Positions 25,272-33,918 are shown, numbered from the stretch's first letter. The stretch is DNA of 64,000 nucleotides from Fictibacillus sp. BK138 (GCF_004216955.1 NZ_SGXL01000001.1:847925-911924), one strand, 5' to 3'. Made by a program: numbers and translations. The notes: a model not told the origin generated them from the letters alone.

Positions 25272-25297
25272 GTTTAACGGATAATCGCTTTGGGAAA
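25272..25297 (+). promoter_or_regulatory. SigB-type promoter of the TM-helix-repeat gene
   Basis: GTTTAA (25272-25277), 14 bp, GGGAAA (25292-25297): a close match to the general-stress consensus GTTTAA-N12-15-GGGTAT. It lies 50 bp before the start codon. Confidence 0.65.
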
Positions 25298-25346
25298 GTA
25301 CAGCTTATGAAGAGATATTTATATCACGCATAAAAGGAGGAAGAAA

Positions 25347-27095
25347 ATGTACGATTACAACGGAGTAACTGATTCTTGGATGGCCTATTTGGGTAGATTG
25401 CCAGATTTGCTTCTAGCTATACTTGTTTTATTAATTGGCTGGCTGATTGCCTCATTAGTCTCAAAGGCAGTGAAAAAAGCACTGCGCCGAACAGATTTTG
25501 ATAATAAAGTAGCAAGATGGATGAAACCTGACACAGATGGTAAGCATACTGAAAAAACAAGGTCCGGCAAATACTCCTCTGAAGAAATCATAAGTAAAGT
25601 GGTTTTCTGGATTCTTATGGCTGTGGCAATTGTAATGTTCTTAAACATGCTTAGTCTTCCATATGTAGCTGAACCAATCTCAAATGCTCTTGGTGTTATT
25701 GCAGCTGCAATTCCAAATCTATTAAAAGCAGCATTAATTGCAGCGGTTGCTTGGCTGATTGCTTCCGGATTATCAATCTTAGTAAAAAAACTAGGTCAGA
25801 ATACAGGATTTGAAAGACTTCTCCACCGCTGGAAACTGACTCGTGATCCAAAGCAATCTGATAAAGCAGTAATCTCAGCATCAAAAGCAGTCTTCTATCT
25901 GACGCTTCTATTATTCCTGCCTGCAGTATTAGCTGCACTAGGTATTGATGCCATTTCTGAACCTCTAGAAGGAATGCTCTCTGGATTCTTTGCATTCTTG
26001 CCAAAACTTCTTGGAGCGGCGATTATCCTGTTCGTCGGCTGGATTGTAGCAAAGGTTGTAAAAGAGATCTTAGTAAACTTTTTACAAAGCATCGGTACAG
26101 ATCGCTTAGCATCAAAATTAGGTGCTGAACGTGCTTTAGATAAAACATCATTATCACAGATCATCGGTACGATTGTTTATGTATTTATTCTGATTCCTGT
26201 CGTGATTTCGGCACTTGAGACGCTTGATATTAACGGAATTTCTGGACCTGCTATCGGAATGCTTGGCCAGATCATGGATATGATTCCAAATATCATTGTA
26301 GCGATCATTCTTGTCGCAGCAGGACTATGGATTGGTAAATGGGTAAAGAATGCCGTAACTTCATTATTGGAACGAGTAGGTTTTAATGGCATCTTCCATA
26401 AGATGGGCCTCGGTTCTCTTCATAAGAGTGATCAAACGCTTACCATTTCACAGATTATTGGTTATGCTGCACAGATTGTAGTTGTATTGTTATTTACTAT
26501 TGAAGCACTTCAACTTGTAAACCTTGAAAGCTTAGTAAGTATCCTATCAGTTGTTCTTGCTTATATCCCAATGGTGTTAACTGCCGTTCTAGTCCTTGGT
26601 ATCGGATTCTATGCAGGGGACCTTGTGAAACGTGTTGTTATGAGCATGGTAAAACAGCAAACAGAGGGCAAGCTGCTTGGTAATATTGCAAAATATACGA
26701 TTATTACACTTGCGTTCTTCATGGCTCTCGACCAGCTTGGCGTTGCAAAGACTATCGTAAACGCAGCATTTATCCTGATCTTGGGCGGATTCACCATTGC
26801 GTTTGGACTTGCTTTCGGATTAGGCGGACGTGAAGCAGCAGGACGCACGCTTAATAAATTAAGCAGAAGAATGGAACAGACTACGATTCAGAGTCCGGAC
26901 CCGGCCGAGTGGAAAGATAAAACGAGCTTAAAAGATTTCCGCACGGACAGCTCTAAGACTGACAACGAGTCTGGAAACGTTGATTTAGAAAAACCTCATA
27001 CGATTGCCCGTGATCGTCAATTTAATCATTTAAATACACCAAGTGATGAATTTGGTATTAATAAAAACAACGATCCTAAACGAAACGACTTTTAA
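25347..27095 (+). CDS. TM-helix-repeat membrane protein (mechanosensitive-channel-like, PF05552 type)
   Basis: 582 residues made of about five repeats, each with a hydrophobic hairpin starting AxP(N/K)LL or MIPNI and containing G-W-(L/I)-x-A-x-x-(V/L). Similar segments (AILVLLIGWLIASLVSKAV, ALIAAVAWLIASGLSILV, AAIILFVGWIVAKVVKEIL, VAIILVAAGLWIGKWVK, AVLVLGIGFYAGDLVK) are the conserved TM helix seen in MscS-related proteins. A C-terminal stretch GLAFGLGGREAAGR resembles the MscS pore-lining helix. The last 80 residues are charged and cytoplasmic. An osmotic or stress function is suggested by the family and by the SigB-type promoter. ATG 25347 after AAAAGGAGGAAG. Confidence 0.78.
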   Translation: MYDYNGVTDSWMAYLGRLPDLLLAILVLLIGWLIASLVSKAVKKALRRTDFDNKVARWMKPDTDGKHTEKTRSGKYSSEEIISKVVFWILMAVAIVMFLNMLSLPYVAEPISNALGVIAAAIPNLLKAALIAAVAWLIASGLSILVKKLGQNTGFERLLHRWKLTRDPKQSDKAVISASKAVFYLTLLLFLPAVLAALGIDAISEPLEGMLSGFFAFLPKLLGAAIILFVGWIVAKVVKEILVNFLQSIGTDRLASKLGAERALDKTSLSQIIGTIVYVFILIPVVISALETLDINGISGPAIGMLGQIMDMIPNIIVAIILVAAGLWIGKWVKNAVTSLLERVGFNGIFHKMGLGSLHKSDQTLTISQIIGYAAQIVVVLLFTIEALQLVNLESLVSILSVVLAYIPMVLTAVLVLGIGFYAGDLVKRVVMSMVKQQTEGKLLGNIAKYTIITLAFFMALDQLGVAKTIVNAAFILILGGFTIAFGLAFGLGGREAAGRTLNKLSRRMEQTTIQSPDPAEWKDKTSLKDFRTDSSKTDNESGNVDLEKPHTIARDRQFNHLNTPSDEFGINKNNDPKRNDF

Positions 27096-27111
27096 GTGAT
27101 TAACTCAGAAT

Positions 27112-27151
27112 AGCGGATGTGCCTAAGCGCATCCGCTATTCTTTTGTAACT
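27112..27151 (+). terminator. Terminator after the TM-helix-repeat gene
   Basis: AGAATAGCGGATG/CATCCGCTATTCT 13-bp stem followed by TTTT. Confidence 0.9.
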
Positions 27152-27206
27152 TTGTATAGAAAAAATGCGATTAGGAAAAGGTGATAAAAAAGAGAGGGGA
27201 TGAAGC

Positions 27207-27935
27207 ATGCTGCAAGCCGCCTTATGGGGAGGAATAGCAGGGTCTGCTGTATTGCTGGGAAGCTTTACAGGACTTGCCTTTCCTATTCCTAAAAAATGGA
27301 CAGCTTGGATTATGGCGTTTGGAACAGGTATTTTAATCGGTGCTGTTTCATTCGAACTGCTGGTTGAAGCTGTTGAACAAAGCAACTTAAAGGTAACTGC
27401 GATAGGTTTTATTCTTGGTGCTTCCATTTTTACTATTATAAATAGTATTCTTGCAAAAAAAGGTGGACACGAAAGAAAAATGTCAGGTACCAAAAAGGTA
27501 AAAGGAGTAGGTATGGCCATTTTCTTTGGCACTCTGTTAGACGCTATTCCTGAATCTGTTTTGATCGGTGCCAGTCTGATCGAACAAAGCAAAGTAAGCT
27601 GGCTGCTCGTCATAGCCATTTTTTTAAGTAATTTTCCTGAAGGATTGTCCAGCTCAATAGGTTTGTTAAAAGAGGGTTTTTCTAAAAAGAAAATTATAGG
27701 AATGTGGATATCGGTTTTCATTATTTCTGCTGTTGCAGCTCTACTGGGCTTCGTGTTACTAGAAGGAGCGTCTGTAGCGACTCTTTCATTAATAGGTGCA
27801 TTTGCAGGAGGGGCAATCATGGCGATGGTAGCCTCAACAATGCTGCCGGAAGCACATGAAGATGCAGGAGCAGCTGTTGGATTGATCACCTCATTAGGCC
27901 TGTTAAGCTCATTAGTCTTGACTCATTTTTCATGA
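27207..27935 (+). CDS. ZIP family metal transporter
   Basis: 242 residues, eight predicted TM segments, with the ZIP fold. The metal-site helices are recognisable: DAIPESVLIG (TM4, with Glu in place of the usual His-x-x-x-Glu), SNFPEGLSSSIG (TM5, P-E-G) and a C-terminal MLPEAHEDAG. A cytoplasmic loop between TM3 and TM4 is Lys-rich and not His-rich. It probably moves divalent metal (zinc or similar) into the cytoplasm. ATG 27207 follows GAGAGGGGATG. Confidence 0.82.
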   Translation: MLQAALWGGIAGSAVLLGSFTGLAFPIPKKWTAWIMAFGTGILIGAVSFELLVEAVEQSNLKVTAIGFILGASIFTIINSILAKKGGHERKMSGTKKVKGVGMAIFFGTLLDAIPESVLIGASLIEQSKVSWLLVIAIFLSNFPEGLSSSIGLLKEGFSKKKIIGMWISVFIISAVAALLGFVLLEGASVATLSLIGAFAGGAIMAMVASTMLPEAHEDAGAAVGLITSLGLLSSLVLTHFS

Positions 27936-27966
27936 AAAAAACTTCGTCGATACGAAGTTTTTTTTA
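27935..27966. terminator. Bidirectional terminator between the ZIP gene and coat gene
   Basis: AAAAAAACTTCGT/ACGAAGTTTTTTT stem with a four-base loop between two convergent genes. Confidence 0.92.
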
Positions 27967-27968
27967 CA

Positions 27969-28634
27969 TTATGGAAGGTGAAGCGTTTTAATGTGCTGGA
28001 TGTTAAGAAAAACGTTCTTATTTCGTTCGATAGTTAGCTGCAGTTGGCCATTATCCATCTTAACTAATTTGCCAATTTTGTTTGGATCTTTTCCTAAATC
28101 AAAAATAACAAGCTTTCCTTCGTATTTTTTACATTGTTCGGTAAATGTTCTGGCCAATGTCATGTTGAAAGGAACTAAAGGCAGCTCTTCGTTTGACAGA
28201 GTATATGGCCTCTCACTTTCTTTATAAGGAATCAGCCACTTTAGATGCTGCATGGGTATAAGCATCATCTTATAGACCGGTGAATAAAAGATGAAGTAAT
28301 CATTCATAATGTTTGTGATATATCCATGAATGGATTGATTACTCGTAATAAACACTTCGGAAAACAGCCCTTTTGCGTTCATCAAAATCTTTCTGAAAGA
28401 AATGGTTTCCTCTTCAAAGTTAATAGGCATACTTTTTGGTGTTTCGATCTCTGTTTCATTATCTGTATGGTTACTGATCAGATGAATGTGCATTTTAGGT
28501 ATATATATAAATTGTTCTCCATCATAAACCACTATGATATCTGAACCAATATCGATAACGATTCCTGTTATACTCTTCTTGCCGCTGATCAAAAGCTCAA
28601 CCGTCTCACCAATAAATCTGTTGTAAATACTCAA
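27969..28634 (-). CDS. CotB-related spore coat protein (DUF2642-like)
   Basis: 221 residues without signal peptide. Three short SH3-like repeats can be seen, each resembling G-x-V-x-(D/N)-x-G-x-D-x-I-x-V-Y ending in F-I-Y-I-P-x-x-H-(I/L) (near residues 28-52, 100-130 and 175-210), the pattern of CotB and DUF2642 coat proteins. It lacks the Ser/Lys-rich tail of CotB. Start TTG 28634 follows CAGGAGGA. It lies downstream of and in the same direction as the CotB homologue, separated by a terminator. Confidence 0.68.
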   Translation of the reverse strand: MSIYNRFIGETVELLISGKKSITGIVIDIGSDIIVVYDGEQFIYIPKMHIHLISNHTDNETEIETPKSMPINFEEETISFRKILMNAKGLFSEVFITSNQSIHGYITNIMNDYFIFYSPVYKMMLIPMQHLKWLIPYKESERPYTLSNEELPLVPFNMTLARTFTEQCKKYEGKLVIFDLGKDPNKIGKLVKMDNGQLQLTIERNKNVFLNIQHIKTLHLP

Positions 28635-28710
28635 ATCGATCCTCCTGTCATTCAAGAATTTCTAGTAAAAATGCAGCTCAATAGACAACCTTTAAAGTAA
28701 GCAAATAAAT

Positions 28711-28738
28711 GTCCTGTTTTTATACAAAAACAGGACTA
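28711..28738 (-). terminator. Terminator of the cotB homologue
   Basis: GTCCTGTTTTT/AAAAACAGGAC 11-bp stem with a four-base loop just beyond the stop codon on the minus strand; the 3' flank ATTTATTT is T-rich. Confidence 0.8.
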
Positions 28739-28745
28739 TTATTTA

Positions 28746-29630
28746 TTACAGTCTGAACCAGCCTTGCTGATCAAGACCTGCTAATCTTTGCTGTTTAGAG
28801 CGTTTTTTTGATTTCTTTTTTTTCTTCCAATGGTGACTGGATGAAGAAGAAGATTCACACTTTTTATGAGAAGACTCTTTCTTGTGAGAAGACTCCTTTT
28901 TGTGAGAAGATTCTTTCTTATGGGAAGACTCTTTCTTATGGGAAGACTCTTTCTTATGGGAAGACTCTTTCTTATGAGAGGATTCTTTCTTGTGAGAAGA
29001 CTCCTTCTTATGAGAAGATGATTCACACCATGAAGACGAAGAAGAAGATTCCTTTTTGTTAGAAGACTCTTTTTTGTTTGAAGATTCTTTTTTGCTAGAG
29101 GACTCTTTCTTATGGCTGCTTTCTTCACGACATCCGCCGATTTGGCTAAAGCTCTTAATATGGAAGATTGCGATGATGATAACTTCGTCGCCTCTAATGA
29201 CTTCTATTGTGTTGTGGCCTACTGCACAAAGTACTCCCTCTACGCTTTCTGGACCTCCACGATTAATTTTCACTTTATGGTTGATGTAATGTTTTAACAC
29301 ATTATGGAACGTATCGTTTGTGCATTTTTTCTTGTTAGTCCATTTGCAGCAGATCTCATCCGCTTCTAGAACGATTGCTTTTACATGGAAAAGCTGATAG
29401 AAGATTAACTCTTTACCGTGTTTACCGTCTTTGCCTTTGCCTTTGCCCTTACCCTTACCCTTACCTTTCCCTTTTCCATCTTTATCGAATGATTCGATAG
29501 CTAGAAAGTCGTGACCTACACAGACTAATCTTCCAACTCTTGATTCTGGACCGCCAGTGTTAACTTTGATCGTTTGGCCCAATAATTTGCATAGCTCTCT
29601 TGAAGAGAGTACAGGTTTATTCTTACTCAA
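28746..29630 (-). CDS. cotB: Spore outer-coat protein CotB homologue
   Basis: 294 residues. Two N-terminal CotB repeats carry the diagnostic NTGGPESRVGRLVCVG and NRGGPESVEGVLCAVG (about residues 20-36 and 112-128), as in B. subtilis CotB (RGGPESKKG). Between them lies a (Gly-Lys)6 stretch, and the C-terminal third is a Ser-Lys-Glu-His repeat of six-residue period (ESSHKK, about eight copies) followed by a basic tail. CotB is a surface-exposed, phosphorylated coat component. Start TTG 29630 after CAGGAGGAAA; the frame continues to 29672 without a ribosome site. Confidence 0.88.
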   Translation of the reverse strand: MSKNKPVLSSRELCKLLGQTIKVNTGGPESRVGRLVCVGHDFLAIESFDKDGKGKGKGKGKGKGKGKDGKHGKELIFYQLFHVKAIVLEADEICCKWTNKKKCTNDTFHNVLKHYINHKVKINRGGPESVEGVLCAVGHNTIEVIRGDEVIIIAIFHIKSFSQIGGCREESSHKKESSSKKESSNKKESSNKKESSSSSSWCESSSHKKESSHKKESSHKKESSHKKESSHKKESSHKKESSHKKESSHKKESSHKKCESSSSSSHHWKKKKKSKKRSKQQRLAGLDQQGWFRL

Positions 29631-29781
29631 AAATATTTCCTCCTGATAATGATTTTGACTACTCTTGTCCATGCATTATATGTATCATCCTATTGAAAAG
29701 GCATAGGTAACCTGTCTATATTTCGAAAAAATGGTCAAACGTTTATTTGATTTTGAATGTTTTCCTTTCTTTTCCTATGCA

Positions 29782-29968
29782 AGTTGAATGAAGGTGGGTG
29801 CTTCCTCGAAAATTGAACTTCCAATTTTCTTCGTGCGATGTGACGCTGCTGTCGCCTTGCTTGTCCTATGGGACGAGCGGTCAGGTGGAGGCTCTTGATG
29901 GCGCAATGCGGCAGGAGGCTCACCGCACGCCACACAAGAAAGCGAGCGGCCTGAAGCGGAAATTAACT
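29782..29968. repeat. Dispersed intergenic repeat, copy C (long form)
   Basis: Minus-orientation long-form copy, about 187 bp, running from AGTTGAATGAAGG to GAAGCGGAAATTAACT. Both ends have drifted (TTGAATG, AATTAAC), so this is probably an older copy. It lies between cotB and the pyrH-like leader. Confidence 0.85.
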
Positions 29969-30060
29969 TCTTTCAAGAGCGACATTGTATACGAAAACAG
30001 CCATAAATTATTAGGTAATTGGAATGGTAATTAAATTTCACTTACACAAGCTGGTAAGTA

Positions 30061-30066
30061 TATAAT
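30061..30066 (+). promoter_or_regulatory. -10 element of the pyrH-like leader
   Basis: A perfect TATAAT, 33 bp upstream of the leader ORF. The -35 region (TTCACT, 18 bp upstream) is poor. Confidence 0.5.
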
Positions 30067-30093
30067 GGAAGAAGAATAAAGAGGAGGCGGAAT

Positions 30094-30156
30094 ATGATGA
30101 TACTTGTACAAAAAATAGTACAGCAAAATTCAATGAACCGCCGACTTTTACCGTGA
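30094..30156 (+). CDS. 20-codon leader ORF ahead of the second pyrH-like gene
   Basis: ATG 30094 follows AGAGGAGGCGG at three to five bases, a stronger ribosome site than most genes here. The peptide begins MMILVQKIV and ends MNRRLLP. Its stop codon TGA (30154-30156) abuts the first base of the terminator stem at 30157, so a ribosome reaching the end would cover the stem's 5' arm. It may be an attenuator peptide or a small protein; no family recognised. Confidence 0.55.
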   Translation: MMILVQKIVQQNSMNRRLLP

Positions 30157-30196
30157 AAGAACAGATGACTTATTTATTGTCATTTGTTCTTTTTTT
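30157..30196 (+). terminator. Terminator (attenuator) in the pyrH-like leader
   Basis: AAGAACAGATGAC (30157-30169) pairs over 13 bp, one G-U, with GTCATTTGTTCTT (30179-30191), then a T-run. It stands between the leader ORF and the ribosome site of the kinase gene, so gene expression requires read-through. Confidence 0.85.
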
Positions 30197-30216
30197 ATAT
30201 AGAGGAGGAGAAGAAG

Positions 30217-30951
30217 ATGCGTTATAGACGGGTTTTAATTAAACTAAGCGGCGGAGCCCTTGCTGGGAATCAGGGAACAGGGTTTGATCATCTTTCTTTA
30301 AATCACATAGCAAAAGAGGTTTTATCGGTCATTGAAAAAGGGATAGAAGTGGCTATCGTCGTTGGAGGAGGCAATATTTTTAGAGGGAATTTAGCCGAAT
30401 ATTGGGGGATTGAAAGAGTAGAGGCAGATCAGATTGGTACTTTGGGAACAGTGATTAACAGTTTAATGTTAAGAGGTGTCCTAAAAAGCAAAGTGAACCG
30501 GGAAGTAAGAGTGATGAGCTCTGTTCCAATTAGTGCAGTTGCAGAGCCTTATATCAGATTGAGAGCTGTTCATCATTTAGATAAAGGTTATGTCCTCATC
30601 TTTGCAGGCGGCAATGGCCAGCCCTATGTCACCACCGATTATCCTGCTGTTCAAAGAGCTCTAGAAATGAACTGCGATGCCATTCTTTGCGCAAAACAAG
30701 GGGTTGATGGAGTATATGACAGCGACCCAAACCGGTTTAAAGAAGCGAGGAAGTATGCAACGCTTCACTATGATGAAGCGATCAGGAATAATTTAAAAGT
30801 TATGGATCAATCAGCGCTCATTTTAGCAAGAGACCACGGTTTGCCGATCCACCTTTTCGACTTTAATCAAGAAGGATCGTTCTTAAAAATTTGCAGCGGT
30901 GAAGATATAGGAACATTTATCAGCAATAATATTGAAACAGCACTTGTTTAA
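30217..30951 (+). CDS. UMP kinase paralogue (PyrH-like)
   Basis: 244 residues of the amino-acid-kinase fold. KLSGGALAG, VVGGGNIFRGN, VAEPYIRLRAVHHL and AKQGVDGVYDSDPNRF match PyrH in order and spacing. The P-loop-like KLSGEALAG of housekeeping PyrH is altered to KLSGGALAG and the segment around ERVEADQIGTLGTVINSL is less conserved. It is not in the tsf-pyrH-frr context expected for the essential gene, so it is likely a second copy. UMP phosphorylation is expected if active. ATG 30217 after AGAGGAGGAG. Confidence 0.85.
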   Translation: MRYRRVLIKLSGGALAGNQGTGFDHLSLNHIAKEVLSVIEKGIEVAIVVGGGNIFRGNLAEYWGIERVEADQIGTLGTVINSLMLRGVLKSKVNREVRVMSSVPISAVAEPYIRLRAVHHLDKGYVLIFAGGNGQPYVTTDYPAVQRALEMNCDAILCAKQGVDGVYDSDPNRFKEARKYATLHYDEAIRNNLKVMDQSALILARDHGLPIHLFDFNQEGSFLKICSGEDIGTFISNNIETALV

Positions 30952-30963
30952 AAAAGTGATAAA

Positions 30964-30998
30964 AAGGCATTCCAACACACGTTGCTGGAATGCCTTCT
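30964..30998 (+). terminator. Terminator after the pyrH-like gene
   Basis: AAGGCATTCCA/TGGAATGCCTT 11-bp stem with an eleven-base loop; tail TCTTGT is moderate. Confidence 0.82.
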
Positions 30999-31056
30999 TG
31001 TATATTAACTCTCTCCTTTTCTCATATTAAGAAAGAGAAAAGAGGTGACAGACATC

Positions 31057-32580
31057 ATGATGAAATGGCTGAAAAAGAAGCCGAAAGAGCAGAGTCATAC
31101 GATTGATTTGTCGAACAATACATATGCAAACATAGTAGAACTTATTGATAATGCGAAAGACTCGGCAGATTTCATTCATTATCCTCAGAAAACCGTTCAT
31201 CACAATGTATACATCTCTTATTATAAAGCTATGATTGACGGTGAACTGCTGCATCGTGATTTTCTTCCTTACCTTATTCATAGCAAGGATTTCAAGGCTC
31301 TAAAAGACTTAAAAGATATTCTACCGATTGAAAGTGTAACGATCACAGATGATATAAAAGAAATTCAGAACAAGCTACTGCGGGGGTTTATCGTCGTACA
31401 GTTCGGTGAATATGATGAAGAATGTGCTGTTATACGCGCCGAAAATTTTGCTACTAACCGTCCAGTGTCTGTTTCAGAGATTGAGTTCTCCGTTATCGGA
31501 CCTAAAGAAGCTTTTATAGAAAATCTGGATAGCAATCTTTATTTAATTAGAAGAAGACTACCAGTGCCAGAGCTTCGCTTTAAAGAAATCGTATTAGGTA
31601 AGTTTTCGAAAACCCGGGTCATCATTGCTTATTTAGAAGGGGTAGCAGATAAAGAAAATATCAATACCGTCACTCAAAGGATAAAAGATATTGAATCTGA
31701 AGTAATTCCAGACAGCTCGTATTTGGAGCAGATGATCTCAGATAACACAAAATCAGTTTTTCCCCAGCTCGTTACGACAGAACGACCTGACCGAGTGGTT
31801 GCGATGCTCAATTATGGACAGGTAGCCGTCCTTTCAGAAGGTTCACCTCAAGCATTGCTGGGGCCGACTGGAATAACAGAGTATTTTGTGTCACCAGAAG
31901 ATTATTATTTATCGTGGGTGCTAGGTTCCCTTTTCCGGTTCATCCGGTTTATTTCTGTTATCTTTTCTACCTTCGCGACGCCAATTTACGTTGCTGTATT
32001 AACGTATCATTATCAGATGATTCCTAAAGATCTGCTTGCTCCTTTAATATCATCACGTGTTAATATTCCGTTTCCTCCCATTTTAGAAGTTTTATTTCTA
32101 GAGTTAACCATCGAACTACTGAGAGAAGCGGGTGCACGTTTACCGACAAAGGTTGGACAGACTCTTGGTATTGTCGGAGGTATCGTAATCGGTCAGGCAT
32201 CCGTTGAGGCTGGATTGACAAGCAATATCTTATTGATCGTCGTTTCGTTATCAGCTCTTGCTTCGTTCACTACACCGATCTATAAAATGGCAAATACCAT
32301 CCGTATACTGCGGTTTCCATTTATCTTTCTTGCAGCCATGTGGGGTGGAGTTGGAATTGTTATTACCATGTGCTTTATCCTGGTTCACTTGTTAAGGCTG
32401 GAATCGCTGGGCAGACCGTATATGGCACCGATCTATCCTCCGCGATTATTGGACATGACAGACACTGTGATCAGGCTTCCTTATAATAGACTGTTAAAAC
32501 GTCCGATAAGTTTAAGTACGAGGCTTCCGAACAAAGACAAGGTAAAAGAAATGAGAAAAAAGAAGGACATCGATGAATGA
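31057..32580 (+). CDS. Spore germination protein, GerA family A subunit
   Basis: 507 residues. A soluble N-terminal region (about 1-290) precedes five TM helices. The family core is visible: DRVVAMLNYGQVAVLSEGSPQALLGP, SPEDYYLSWVLGSLFRFIRF, PFPPILEVLFLELTIELLREAG and LPTKVGQTLGIVGGIVIGQA. GerA-type A subunits form the nutrient-gated channel in the spore inner membrane. ATG 31057 is preferred (AGAGGTGA upstream); the frame begins with GTG 31045. It overlaps gerC by four bases (ATGA). No B-subunit permease gene is present. Confidence 0.92.
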   Translation: MMKWLKKKPKEQSHTIDLSNNTYANIVELIDNAKDSADFIHYPQKTVHHNVYISYYKAMIDGELLHRDFLPYLIHSKDFKALKDLKDILPIESVTITDDIKEIQNKLLRGFIVVQFGEYDEECAVIRAENFATNRPVSVSEIEFSVIGPKEAFIENLDSNLYLIRRRLPVPELRFKEIVLGKFSKTRVIIAYLEGVADKENINTVTQRIKDIESEVIPDSSYLEQMISDNTKSVFPQLVTTERPDRVVAMLNYGQVAVLSEGSPQALLGPTGITEYFVSPEDYYLSWVLGSLFRFIRFISVIFSTFATPIYVAVLTYHYQMIPKDLLAPLISSRVNIPFPPILEVLFLELTIELLREAGARLPTKVGQTLGIVGGIVIGQASVEAGLTSNILLIVVSLSALASFTTPIYKMANTIRILRFPFIFLAAMWGGVGIVITMCFILVHLLRLESLGRPYMAPIYPPRLLDMTDTVIRLPYNRLLKRPISLSTRLPNKDKVKEMRKKKDIDE

Positions 32581-33665
32581 TGAAAAAGAAGAGTATTTTC
32601 CTAGCTTCTATTCTTATTTTATTAGCAGGCTGTGTACCAAAGCAGATCATTGATGAAGTCCAGCTGATTCATGCGATTGGATTTGACGAGCTTCCAAATC
32701 GTAATATTAAGGGAACAATAACTTATCCGATCTTTGAGGCTGATGGCAATGTTCGAGTTGAAACACTTTCAGCTGTATCGCATACGAGCCGGTTTCTTCG
32801 TTCAAAACTGAACACAAAATCGCCGAAAACGCTGACTACCGGACAATTGAGAATTGTTCTTTTTAACTATAATTTTGCTCAAAAAGGAATTTTGGACATC
32901 GTTAATTCCCTTTACCGAGATCCTAACGTGGGGAATCGTTTATATTTGTCTGTTGTAGATGGCAGCACACACGAACTATTAACAACGAAATATACCGCTG
33001 CACCTCTGCCTTCCACCTATCTTATGGATTTGATCGAACAAAATATTGAAAGTGAAAATCTTCCCAAAACAAATCTGCATGTTTTTCTTTACAGTTATTA
33101 TGGAGAAGGAATTGATCCGTTTTTACCTATTGTTAAAACAGAAAAAAATGCGATGAAACTTGAAGGCATAGCCCTCTTTAAGGATGACAAATATGCAGGG
33201 AAAATTAGCCATATTGAGTCATTTGTATTTAAAGTCTTGGTCGATGGATCAAAGACTGGAAATTATGAAGTTGAGCTAAAGAAAGGAAAACAAAAGGGTC
33301 ATGCCGTTGTTCGGAATATTAAGGGAACGACCTCCTATAAGGTAAGAAAAGTAAATGGTGTTCCTGAATTTGATGTTAAGCTAAAAATCTTAGGTGAGAT
33401 ACACGAATATCCTCCTTGGTTAAACTTAGAAGAGAAAACGAACATCGATCTTATTGAAAACACATTTAAAAAACAAATCAATAAAGACGCAAAAAGAATA
33501 ATCACTAAGTTTCAGAAGTTAAATGTTGACCCGCTTGGATTTGGAGATCAGGTGAGAAGACGCGAAAGGAATTGGAATTTCAAAAGATTTCAGGAACAAT
33601 ACCCTGACATGAAGATTACGGTATCAACAGAAGTCGAAATCGTTGAATCAGGCGTAATTGAATAA
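32577..33665 (+). CDS. Spore germination lipoprotein, Ger(x)C family
   Basis: 362 residues. Lipobox LLAGC (Cys about residue 19), then Ger(x)C features: VPKQIIDEVQLIHAIGFDE near the N-terminus, TTGQLRIVLFNYNFAQKGI, and the C-terminal domain ending around LNVDPLGFGDQVRRR. It is the membrane-anchored third component of nutrient germinant receptors. The start overlaps gerA by ATGA, with ATG 32580 as a second in-frame option. Normally the B subunit lies between or next to these genes; here the C gene follows A directly. Confidence 0.92.
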   Translation: MMKKKSIFLASILILLAGCVPKQIIDEVQLIHAIGFDELPNRNIKGTITYPIFEADGNVRVETLSAVSHTSRFLRSKLNTKSPKTLTTGQLRIVLFNYNFAQKGILDIVNSLYRDPNVGNRLYLSVVDGSTHELLTTKYTAAPLPSTYLMDLIEQNIESENLPKTNLHVFLYSYYGEGIDPFLPIVKTEKNAMKLEGIALFKDDKYAGKISHIESFVFKVLVDGSKTGNYEVELKKGKQKGHAVVRNIKGTTSYKVRKVNGVPEFDVKLKILGEIHEYPPWLNLEEKTNIDLIENTFKKQINKDAKRIITKFQKLNVDPLGFGDQVRRRERNWNFKRFQEQYPDMKITVSTEVEIVESGVIE

Positions 33666-33674
33666 TGATAACTA

Positions 33675-33703
33675 GACAGCTGTTGATTGTGACAGCTGTT
33701 TTC
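33675..33703 (+). terminator. Terminator after the germination genes
   Basis: ACAGCTGT/ACAGCTGT eight-bp stem, eight-base loop, then TTTTC. Confidence 0.65.
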
Positions 33704-33728
33704 GCATAAATGGTAGCTCTTGAAAGTA

Positions 33729-33918
33729 GTTGATTTTCGCTCCAGGCTGCTCGCTTTCCACGGGGCGTGCGGTGAGCCTCCTGACGCTTTGGGTCATTAG
33801 GAGTCTCCATCTGACCGCTCGTCCCGTAGGACAAGGAAGGCTGCGGCAGCGACACATCGCACGAAGAAAATGTGATTTTTCATTTTCGAGGAGTCGGCAA
33901 CCTTCCACTTCAATCAAC
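33729..33918. repeat. Dispersed intergenic repeat, copy D (long form)
   Basis: Plus-orientation long form, 190 bp, from GTTGATTTTCGCTCCAGG to CACTTCAATCAAC, with flanks TTGAAAGTA and TTGCAAATGATGA shared with copy E. It lies between gerC and the 34069 gene. Confidence 0.92.

Noticed and set aside
28781-29128. Period repeat in the cotB gene considered as a member of the 21-bp class
   Set aside because: Its period is 18 bp (six codons, ESSHKK) and it is a normal coding repeat of a coat protein.
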